From: Helichrysum umbraculigerum
Taxonomy: Eukaryota > Streptophyta > Magnoliopsida > Asterales > Asteraceae
Length of the DNA stretch: 64,000 nucleotides
Assembly: GCA_949592205.1 (NCBI GenBank)
Contig: CATIUR010000006.1
Coordinates: forward strand, 64,538,001 to 64,602,000
Direction of reading: 5' to 3'
The position numbers were made by a program, and so were the translations under genes. Below, one piece after another: positions 1 through 9,009 of the stretch (the first letter of the stretch is position 1; each line of letters opens with the position of its first letter). The notes below the pieces were generated by a model. It was given only the letters and a program-made list of their open reading frames with translations, had not been told where the DNA came from and ran no database searches.

Positions 1-809
1 ATCGTGTTATATACTTAGTAAGGGATATATATATGTTATATAAACAATCACAAGTGAAAAATACTAAGAATCGAGAGATTTCGGGATTTTGTCGGAAACT
101 TACAATTTGCCGAAATGAAAATCCGGAAAGGTAGCGTTGTAGATCGTCGCGAGGTGGTCGTGAATCTCTAAAAATATTGGTGATTCGGTTGCGTTTCGTG
201 ATGTTATTTTGCGATTTTTGTGATTTGTGGTGTTTTGGTGAAAAGGAAGAAAAGAAAGAGATGAGAGATAGAAAGAAAAGAGAAATGAGAAAGATTGAGT
301 GGGAGGTGGGGGTTATCCCCACTTTTCCAGTTTTCCCGCCCCGCGTTCCGCGTGGTGTTCGTTTGCTCCGTCGTTTAAACGTTAAATAACTATTTACATT
401 TTAATTATAAGTTTTAAAATACAATTTATTACGCGATGTTTTATTTAAATATTTCACAATTTAATTTATATTTGTGTTATAAAATGTAAGTTAGTTTATT
501 TAGTTTGCGCGTTTTAATATTTTAAATTGGGCAAGTTCGGTTTGTACGATACGAGTGAATACGAAATATTATCATAATAATATTTTTGATATAAAAGCGT
601 TATATAATAAAATTGGTCACCAACGTCCGTATTTGATTGAATCGAAATACATTCGATTTAAGTCGCGTACGATTTAATCAAATCGCATTTTCGTATATAT
701 TCAACAATATATATAATTCGATACATTAATTAGCCTAACACAGAACTAATTACATGTATTAACATATGATTAGGCACTAATTACTAGTCCTAATTTGGCG
801 GGTGTTACA
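1..809 (-). repeat. 3' LTR of the Ty3 element, partial
   Basis: Ends on the plus strand with ggcgggtgttaca, the complement of the LTR terminus TGTAACACCCGCC. It matches 8120-8928 base for base as far as I could compare. The 70-codon ORF inside it (177-389) recurs at 8296-8508 and is an LTR by-product, not a gene. The rest of the LTR lies left of the window. Confidence 0.95.
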
Positions 810-820
810 TTCTCCCCCTG
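810..820 (-). other. Polypurine tract of the Ty3 element
   Basis: On the minus strand this reads CAGGGGGAGAA directly before the 3' LTR start TGTAACACC. That is the position and composition expected for the plus-strand priming site in reverse transcription. Confidence 0.8.
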
Positions 821-845
821 TTAGGAAAGAATTTCGTCCCGAAAT

Positions 846-2867
846 TTAGTTCGAAGTCGCGTTTGATGTAGAATCAGTGAATAGTTGAGGATATTTGAGT
901 CGTATTTGGTCTTCCCGTTCCCAGGTGAATTCCGGACCACGCCGCGAATTCCATCTGACCTTGACAATGGGAATACGACTTTGTTTCAGTAGTTTGACCT
1001 CACGGTCCATAATTTCAGCGGGTTCCTCAACGAAGTGAAGTTTATCGTCAACACGAATTTCATCTAGTGGAATAATAAGCGTCTCATCAGACAGACACTT
1101 CTTCAAATTTGAGATATGAAAAGTGGGGTGCACGCTGCTGAGTTCGGATGGCAGCTGCAATCGATAAGCTACGGGGCCAATCCGTTCGAGGATCTCAAAA
1201 GGCCCGATGTACCTGGGTTTTAACTTCCCACGTTTACCAAAACGGATGACGCCTTTCCAAGGCGATACTTTTAAGAGTACTCGATCCCCAACTTGGAACT
1301 CGAGCGGTTTGCGTCTCACGTCAGCGTAACTTTTCTGACGATCACGTGCGGCTTTGAGTCTGTTTTGGATTTCCACAATTTTCTCAGTGGTGGCGTGTAT
1401 GAGTTCAGGACCAGTGAGTTGACTATCTCCCACTTCAGTCCAACAGATCGGTGATCGGCACTTACGACCGTACAGTGCCTCAAAAGGTGCAGCCTTAATG
1501 CTGGCATGATAACTGTTATTGTACGAGAATTCGCACAACGGTAGATGTTTTTCCCAGTTTGTACCGAAATCAACTACGCAGGCGCGTAGCATATCTTCCA
1601 TGGTTTGGATGGTTCGTTCACTTTGGCCGTCGGTTTGAGGATGGTATGCGGTACTCATATCAAGACGAGTACCCAAAGCTTTTTGAAGTGATTGCCAAAA
1701 ACGAGAAGTGAAACGGGCATCTCTGTCAGAGATGATCGAGATTGGAACACCGTGATGAGAAACGATTTCCTTGATGTAGATTTGTGCAAGGCGTTCCATT
1801 TTATCGTTTTCCTTGATTGCCAGAAAGTGAGCAGATTTGGTGAGACGGTCGACGATCACCCAAATGGTATCGCAACCGCTCGACGACTTGGGTAATTTGG
1901 TTATGAAATCCATGGCAATTTGTTCCCATTTCCATTCAGGAATTTCCGGTTGTTGGAGTAAACCAGGCGGTTTCTGATGTTCGGTTTTGACTTTCGAGCA
2001 AGTAAGACACTTGCTGACATAAGTGGCGATTTCGGCCTTCATGTTTGGCCACCAATAAAATTCCTTGATGCCGTGGTACATCTTATCGGATCCCGGATGG
2101 ATAGAATATTTGGACTTGTGAGCTTCATCCATCACCAAGTCTCGTAAAATCCCGAAATTAGGCAACCAGATTCGGTTTGAGAAATACCTAATTCCGTTAG
2201 ATTTGATTTCGAATTGTTTATCAATACCCCGTAAGGCTTCATTTTTGATGTTTTCAGGTTTCAGGGCTTCGATCTGAGCGGTATGAATCTGAACGGTAAG
2301 ATTGTTGTGAATGGTCATACTGAGGGCTCGGACTCGAAGTGGTTTTGGTCGTTCCTTTCGACTGAGGGCATCGGCTACAACATTAGCCTTCCCTGGATGG
2401 TACTTGATCTCGCAATCGTAATCGGTAAGCAACTCGACCCATCGACGTTGCCTCATATTGAGATCCTTCTGATCGAATATATGTTGGAGACTTTTGTGGT
2501 CGGTAAAGATGGTGCACTTAGTGCCGTAGAGATAATGTCTCCAGATTTTGAGAGCAAAAACGACAGCTCCAAGTTCGAGATCATGAGTGGTGTAGTTCTT
2601 TTCGTGAATTTTCAGCTGTCGTGAAGCATAGGCAATGACCTTGTCTCGTTGCATCAGCACGCAACCGAGACCTTGGTGAGAAGCATCGCAGTATACCACG
2701 AAGTCATCAGTGCCTTCGGGTAAGGATAGAATTGGAGCACTGCAAAGCTTTTGTTTCAGAAGTTGGAACGCTGACTCTTGTTTATCGGTCCAATCGAACC
2801 TTTTGTCCTTCTGAGTCAGTACCGTGAGTGGTTGAGCTATTTTGGAAAAAATTTCGATAAATCGCCG
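846..2867 (-). pseudogene. Ty3 pol, 3' part: RNase H and integrase
   Basis: The frame stays open from just after the nonsense codon at 2868-2870 to the stop near 846. It continues the upstream reverse transcriptase frame without any shift. RNase H is visible as VYCDASHQGLGCVL, the HDLELGAVVFAL segment, FTDHKSL and VVADALSRK. Integrase follows with an HHCC zinc-binding part (H...H, then CLTCSKVK), the catalytic core Asp in MDFITKLP, Asp in SDRDARF and Glu in DGQSERTIQTME, then a GPF/LHP-type region (YIGPFEIL, LSSVHPTFHISNL). The C-terminus is chromodomain-like with FTWERED. If translation starts internally the first Met is at 2699, which would miss the start of RNase H, so the natural product would be the full polyprotein. 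Confidence 0.9.
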
Positions 2868-5306
2868 CTAGTACCCAGCAAGACCCAAGAATTGACGTAC
2901 TTCAGTTGCAGAGGTGGGTGCTTGCCAGTCTTTGATTGCCTCGATTTTTGATGGGTCAACGTGAATTCCCTGACTGTCGATCACGTGACCAAGGAATTGA
3001 ACGGTTTGTATCCAGAACTCACACTTAGAGAATTTGGCGTAAAGCTCCTCGTGTCTAAGTAGTTCAAGGATGGTTTTGAGGTGTTGCGCATGTTCTTGTT
3101 CGTTGCGCGAGTAAATGAGTATGTCATCGATGAAGACAATGACAAACTTGTCGAGGTAAGGTTTGCACACCCGATTCATGAGATCCATGAATACAGCCGG
3201 TGCGTTAGTTAGACCAAAGGGCATCACTTGGAATTCGTAGTGCCCGTAACGAGTTCTGAAAGCAGTTTTTGGAATATCGGTGTCACGAACTCGTAACTGA
3301 TGATAACCTGATCGCAGGTCGATTTTTGAGTAGAAACTTGAACCCTGAAGTTGGTCGAATAGATCATCAATGCGAGGAAGTGGATAACGGTTCTTGACGG
3401 TCAATTTGTTCAACTCTCGGTAGTCGATGCACATTCGGAATGAACCGTCCTTCTTTTTGACAAATAAGACCGGAGCTCCCCAGGGTGAAGAACTCGGTCT
3501 AATGAATCCTCTATCCAGAAGTTCCTGTAACTGAGAGGACAACTCCTGAAGTTCGGATGGGGCTAAACGGTATGGTGCACGGGCCACCGGTGCGGCACCC
3601 GGCACGAGATCAATTGAGAACTCAACCTGTCTAGGTGGAGGTAAACCAGGTAGTTCTTCCGGAAAGACTTCGGGAAAGTCTCTAACAATTGGCACATCCT
3701 CAAGTCGCTTCTCCTCCGACTTCTTCTCTGTGATGTGTGCGAGTATTGCAGGGTAACCCTTTCTCAGAAATCTTCGGGTTTTTAAGCAAGAGATAATATT
3801 GAGTCTCGTCCCACCGGTCTCCCCCTGTATGATCAAGGTTCCACCGGCAGCGAGTGGAATGCGGACGATCTTATCGTAACAAATGATTTCAGCTCTTTGT
3901 TTGGACAACCAGTCCATTCCAATGATAACGTCGAAACTTCCGATTTCAACGGGTACAAGATCGATTGAAAAGGTTTCATCAGCTAGGTTTAAAGTGCAAT
4001 TAGGTATCACACTATCGGTTTCTATAAGTTCTCCATTTGCTAGCTCTACAGTGTACTTAACATCTAAGGCAACAGGATTGATGTCAAGTAGTGGGCAAAA
4101 GTCATCAGAGATAAAGCTTCTATCAGCACCAGTATCAAATAGAACAGAAGCAGTTAAGTTATTGAGGAGGAACATACCCGAGACCACATTCGGGTCTTGG
4201 CGGGCGTCCCCAGATTTGATGACGAAGGCTCTGCTTCGGGTGTTGTTGTTGTTATTGCTGTTGCGGTTGTTGTTGTTGTTGTTGTTGTTATTTTTCAGCT
4301 TTGGGCACGTATCCCTGAAGTGCCCTGGTTTCCCACACTCAAAACAGACCTTGGGTGGTCTGGTGTTGTTGTTGGAATTGCTGTTGGCAGGAGAATTGCA
4401 ATCTTTGGTGAGGTGGCCGTACCTCTTGCAATTGTTGCAAAAGGGACCACAGGAACCTTCATGGTGGCGACTACACATGGAACAATAGGGTTTGTTCCCA
4501 GTGTAACCCCGTGTGATGTCTGTGGTGGTGTTGTAGGCTTTGATGGTGGCGGGTTTCTTGTTTTGTTGGTTGGAGTGGTTGTTGTGGTAGTCAGACCACT
4601 TTCGCTTGTTGTTTTGGGAGGATGAAGTGGGTGGTTCAGAATCTTGGCTCATGGACATCAGATCTTGGGCCAATAGAATTGCACCGTCAATGGTGGTTTG
4701 GTTGGAAGAGGCAACATGCCCCCGAACAGGCTCAGGAAGGCCAAGGATGTACTTCCTGATTTTATCAGGTTCGGTGCTCACCATGGCTGGGCGAAGGGCG
4801 GCAAGTTGTTGAAATCTGGTGGTATAACCATCGATGTCACCACCCTGAACCTTTAGGTTCCAGAACTCCTCGTCCAGCTTTTGGAGTTTAGCGATTGAGC
4901 TGTATTTGGCAGTGAGTTTTGCTTTCAAGTCCTCCCAAGAGAGTTGGTAGGCAGTGTCAGCACCCACTGATTGGGTATATGAATTCCACCAAGAGTGGGC
5001 ATCATCTTCAAGAGAGCAGGTGGCGAAGTTTACTTTGTCGTTCTCCGCGCATTTGCTGACACGGAAAACAGTTTCCATTTTCTCGAACCATCTAATAAGT
5101 CCGATGGCTCCTTCAGAACCCTTGAAGCTGGAGGGTTTGCAGCTTTGAAAGTCCTTATAAGAACAAGGTTTAGCAGTAGTGGTTTCAGCGGCATCGCTGT
5201 TTCTGGTGGAGTTTTGTGGGGTATTCCGAGCCAAGGCTTCAGTAACAGCCTGGGTTATAAGCGATGTAAGCTGAGCATCGGTGTATGGTCTTGACTTTGG
5301 CGGCAT
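2868..5306 (-). pseudogene. Ty3 gag-protease-reverse transcriptase, ended by an in-frame TAG
   Basis: 812 residues from MPPKSRPYTDAQ. The gag domain carries the retrotrans_gag-type block (residues ~90-190) and two CCHC knuckles, CNNCKRYGHLTKDC and CFECGKPGHFRDTC. A run of asparagines (AAC/AAT repeat, about 4237-4292) follows. The protease has LFDTGADRSFI. Reverse transcriptase shows FVKKKDGSFRMCIDYREL, YPLPRIDDLFDQL, SKIDLRSGYHQL and the catalytic FIDDILIYS. The frame ends at GLAGY followed by TAG, where the family normally reads GYYRRFI. Translation after the TAG gives RRFIEIF, so a single Tyr-to-stop change in the RT/RNase H linker divides an otherwise continuous gag-pol. The element is probably defective for making its own integrase. 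Confidence 0.92.
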
Positions 5307-5591
5307 GATTCTTCAATAAAAGAAATGAAGATACATGAGATTTCGTAAGAAAGTTGTATTTGTTATAGGTGTACATGTATTAAAAGCAGTAATACATGAC
5401 ATCAACATGGAAAAATGACATTCAATATGAGTTGAAACATCAAGGGACATTTGATAGATAATATGAGTTCAAAGGTTACATCCTACAGAGTTATTACAAA
5501 AGGCGTCGGGAATTGTTACATCCGACCGAATTTTAGAGTAGCGCGTAGATAGTTACTAGAATACAGGATAGATTACAAGACAAAGACTACA

Positions 5592-6083
5592 CTAGTCTTG
5601 ACGTAGATTAATTTGTTCCATCATCGTGACAAGACGGTCCACAGTGTTTGCAAGTCTGCTAGCTTGTCGGGCGTTATCTTCTGCCAGGGCTAGTCGTTGT
5701 GTTAGTCCACGGGCATACTCTTCTGCTTCATGTGAACGCTGTTCACACTCTTCCATCCTTTGACGCAGGAGGGCATTTTCCACGCTTATCGCTATTACTT
5801 GGTTGCGAAGGACATCCATGTTGTTATTTGTGGTTTCCAGGTCGTCGGAGACTTGTTCGATGCGTTCAAGGGATGTAAGTCTCCAGTTTTCGTTCGTTTC
5901 TTGCAGCACGACATCCATGGTGCGAAGTCGCTGCTCGTGTTGGTTCACCCTAGCGGCTAAGGCCGGCAAGGTGAAGTGAGTGGGGTACGGTCCAGCTCGA
6001 GGCAACCTGTTGTTCCTCCTTGCTACCCTTGGGTTCTGCGACCCGGATTGAGAGCGAGATGAATTTGATGGTGTGTTTGCCAT
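5592..6083 (-). CDS. Accessory coiled-coil ORF upstream of Ty3 gag
   Basis: 163 residues beginning MANTPSNSSRSQSGSQNPRV. The first ~40 residues are Ser/Arg/Pro-rich; the rest is a strongly charged, heptad-like helix (RIEQVSDDLETTNNNMD, LLRQRMEECEQRSHEAEEY). No enzymatic motif is visible. It lies between the primer-binding site and gag, 285 bp upstream of the gag ATG, in the element's sense orientation. Its freedom from stops and its protein-like composition argue for a real product, possibly a separate virion or nucleic-acid-binding component, but I do not recognise the family. Confidence 0.6.
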   Translation of the reverse strand: MANTPSNSSRSQSGSQNPRVARRNNRLPRAGPYPTHFTLPALAARVNQHEQRLRTMDVVLQETNENWRLTSLERIEQVSDDLETTNNNMDVLRNQVIAISVENALLRQRMEECEQRSHEAEEYARGLTQRLALAEDNARQASRLANTVDRLVTMMEQINLRQD

Positions 6084-6393
6084 TTCTGAGACAAAGCGTT
6101 AGTAAGAGTGAGGCCTATATTCATATAGTTCCTATATAATATAGCCTATTGAGTGTCTAGCATAAACATGTTTAAGTCTCGGTTCTCTCGAGGTCAGAGT
6201 CTTCTATTGTACCCTGTTCGGCCATAACTACTTTCAGATCTTACATCATCTTTGCTTAATTGTACATAGTTGATCAGGCTATGTTAAATTAAACTCGTAT
6301 GATGTAATCACTGAACCAGTTATACCTAATAAGGAATACTGCCTAATGGTCATAGTCTAGATCCACTAAATGCAACCTAGTTCACTATAACCT

Positions 6394-6409
6394 TAGGATC
6401 TGATACCAA
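6394..6409 (-). other. Primer-binding site, initiator tRNA-Met type
   Basis: Two bases inside the 5' LTR the minus strand reads TTGGTATCAGATCCTAA. TGGTATCAGA matches the complement of the plant initiator tRNA-Met 3' end; the usual continuation is GC where this copy has TC. Confidence 0.8.
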
Positions 6410-7535
6410 TCTGTAACACCCCCAAATTTAATGATTTGCGGAAGCTTGATTTGGGTGTTACTAATCAATAACAAAGCACAAAGATATATAGTAAACGACT
6501 CTATATGCGTCGTTTTAACAAAATATATTGATAACTGAAATGTTTACAACGTTTAAAGCTTTTCATAGCTCGAGTTTAAATAAAATGAGATTTCAGTACA
6601 TAAGTACTTGAACAAAATATACTAATGCAAGAAAATCTCGATCGTCTGTATGCTGACTCGAGCTAAAATCCTGAAGCAGAAACATCCTACTGCTTGGTAC
6701 CTGCGATATATGCTAAAAGGTCAGCTAGAAAGCTGGTGAGCTCACAGGTTTGAAATCAGTTAATATAGTATGAACCGCAAGATTTAAATAATGAATTGCA
6801 TCCAGCAATTAAATAATGAATTGCATCCAGCAATTAAATGATAGTCATCGTGTATACAGCCATGAGCACATAGTTGAGCTTAACTCGAGGGCCGGGTCCC
6901 CTATAGAGAATTCCGGGCGAGGTGCCTCCACGAATGCCTAATCAACATTCGTCTTCCCAAATATTAGTACGTCCGTTTACCCGGTTAGTGCTTGCTAACC
7001 CGGACGAGGTGGGTCAATCCTATATGGTACCATATACTAATATTCACGCTACAACGTATTAACAACTATGCTGACGGAGGACTTTAAATGATTAGTTTCG
7101 AAAAACTCATGTAGTATATGAAATGTTTGTACTTGCGTTCACATGTTAAAAGTTGAGCAATATATCACACCCCTGAGTAAAACAGTAAAAAGAGGGGCTA
7201 TGAGACTCACCTGAGTCTGAAAGCGTTTAAACAAACGTAAGTTGATTAGCCGAGTATGAAGTCCAAAGACTTGTAACCTGAGGGTGTCCACGACACACGA
7301 TGGTTATAAACATGATTGGGTATCTCAAAAGATCACCCTTGTAGTTGTTACACAACTATATATATGTCCAAATTACTACGATTTGGTTGATTTGTTAAGT
7401 GTTTGAAAACATGTACGGCCCGTTGGTGACGGATTTGTAATAATAATCTCAACTATTATTATTTTGATTTCGTGGTGTTTTACTTGAAAAATGTGTTTTG
7501 ATTGTGTTTTAGAAGCCGTTACGGAATCTAAGTAT

Positions 7536-7640
7536 GGGGGTCCGGGGGCAGCGCCCCTGGTAGCGGGGTCCAAGGGGCGGCAGCCCCTGGCGGGGTCCAA
7601 GGGGCAGAGCCCCTGGCTGGGGTCGAGCTGCCAGGTCAGC
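7536..7640. repeat. GC-rich hairpin cluster inside the 5' LTR
   Basis: Three near-tandem units contain self-complementary cores such as ggggcagcgcccc, ggggcggcagcccc and ggggcagagcccc joined by ggggtccaa linkers. Each can fold into a GGGGC/GCCCC stem. The same block is conserved, inverted, in the solo LTR at about 21340-21440, so it belongs to the LTR family. Confidence 0.8.
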
Positions 7641-7764
7641 TTGGAAAATTTTTATTTCTACTATATTGCTTTGACGAAAAACGCATCTGGGATCTGAATT
7701 CGGGTAAAATCGAGTGATAATTTTCGAGTCTCGACACTTAGTAAAAATCTGAGTTTTCTGTGTT

Positions 7765-8040
7765 TTGCGACACAATATGCGACACAAAAGTGTTTATGCG
7801 ACACAAGGGTTGTGTCGCATAGGAATGCGACACAATGTCTATGCGACACAATGGTTGTGTCGCATAGATGCGAGATGCTGATTCTACAGCGACATAGTGA
7901 TTGTGTCGTATGGGGTATGCGACATAGTGGTTGTGTCGCAGGACTTGCGACACTAATTCTCGGGTACGACACAAGGGAGTTTATGCGACACAAAGGCCAA
8001 AATACGACACAACATGCGACACAAGGCTTGTGTCGCATGG
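7765..8040. repeat. Array of TGCGACACAA / TTGTGTCGCA inverted repeats in the LTR
   Basis: More than ten copies of gcgacacaa and its complement ttgtgtcgc occur with irregular spacing, several as back-to-back palindromes. The corresponding place in the solo LTR (about 20890-21210) carries acgtcgca/tgcgacgt instead, so only the GTCGCA core is shared. Confidence 0.85.
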
Positions 8041-9009
8041 ATGAACACCAGCCCAGAAATCCGGCTGTCACGATAATTCCGACCAAAAATCCGTTTTAAA
8101 CTCGTTTTTAAGCTATGAAATCGTGTTATATACTTAGTAAGGGATATATATATGTTATATAAACAATCACAAGTGAAAAATACTAAGAATCGAGAGATTT
8201 CGGGATTTTGTCGGAAACTTACAATTTGCCGAAATGAAAATCCGGAAAGGTAGCGTTGTAGATCGTCGCGAGGTGGTCGTGAATCTCTAAAAATATTGGT
8301 GATTCGGTTGCGTTTCGTGATGTTATTTTGCGATTTTTGTGATTTGTGGTGTTTTGGTGAAAAGGAAGAAAAGAAAGAGATGAGAGATAGAAAGAAAAGA
8401 GAAATGAGAAAGATTGAGTGGGAGGTGGGGGTTATCCCCACTTTTCCAGTTTTCCCGCCCCGCGTTCCGCGTGGTGTTCGTTTGCTCCGTCGTTTAAACG
8501 TTAAATAACTATTTACATTTTAATTATAAGTTTTAAAATACAATTTATTACGCGATGTTTTATTTAAATATTTCACAATTTAATTTATATTTGTGTTATA
8601 AAATGTAAGTTAGTTTATTTAGTTTGCGCGTTTTAATATTTTAAATTGGGCAAGTTCGGTTTGTACGATACGAGTGAATACGAAATATTATCATAATAAT
8701 ATTTTTGATATAAAAGCGTTATATAATAAAATTGGTCACCAACGTCCGTATTTGATTGAATCGAAATACATTCGATTTAAGTCGCGTACGATTTAATCAA
8801 ATCGCATTTTCGTATATATTCAACAATATATATAATTCGATACATTAATTAGCCTAACACAGAACTAATTACATGTATTAACATATGATTAGGCACTAAT
8901 TACTAGTCCTAATTTGGCGGGTGTTACATACACTCTTTACTCAACTCGTGATCAAATATATGAATCACATTTCTATCTATATCATGTAACAGTTTATGGT
9001 ATATTGTAG

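Larger units (their letters stand above)
1..8928 (-). mobile_element. Ty3/gypsy LTR retrotransposon (chromovirus type, Tekay/Del-like), truncated by the window edge
   Basis: The element runs leftward: 5' LTR 6412-8928, primer-binding site, a coiled-coil ORF, gag-pol, polypurine tract, and 3' LTR from 809 to beyond base 1. Domain order is gag, protease, reverse transcriptase, RNase H, integrase, which defines Ty3/gypsy. The integrase tail (VRWNSRRGPEFTWERED) resembles the chromodomain-like tail of plant chromoviruses, and 2.5-kb LTRs suit the Tekay/Del lineage; the lineage name is inference. The visible 809 bp of the 3' LTR align without gaps to 8120-8928, and I saw no mismatch by eye, so the insertion is young. 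The right flank begins tacac, the expected target duplication, but the left partner is outside the window. The element sits in an intron of the SCPL gene, antisense to it. Confidence 0.93.
6412..8928 (-). repeat. 5' LTR of the Ty3 element, complete, 2517 bp
   Basis: Bounded on the plus strand by tgtaacacccccaaa and ggcgggtgttaca, so it has TG...CA ends on either strand. It contains a 25-bp direct tandem pair (6785-6834), a GC-rich hairpin cluster (about 7536-7640) and an array of short inverted repeats with core GTCGCA/TGCGAC (about 7765-8040). Much of its length is shared with the solo LTR at 20037-22559, in opposite orientation. Confidence 0.95.

Noticed and set aside
177..389. 70-codon ORF, repeated at 8296-8508
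   Set aside because: It lies within both LTR copies, is basic and low-complexity, and has no family match that I recognise; it is LTR sequence.
2868..2870. Programmed read-through stop in gag-pol
   Set aside because: The position is within the RT-RNase H linker and replaces a conserved Tyr; ordinary nonsense mutation is simpler, so it is listed only as something to check.
3883..4625. Overlapping plus-strand ORFs of 201 and 142 codons with Leu/Val runs
   Set aside because: They are antisense to gag-protease; the runs are the complement of the Asn-coding repeat.
7765..8040. CRISPR-like regular repeats
   Set aside because: Spacing is irregular, units are under 12 bp in both orientations, there are no spacers, and the genome is eukaryotic.
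7661..8441. Minus-strand ORFs rich in Cys-Arg-Ile/His repeats
   Set aside because: They are translations of the GTCGCA palindrome array and LTR, not proteins.
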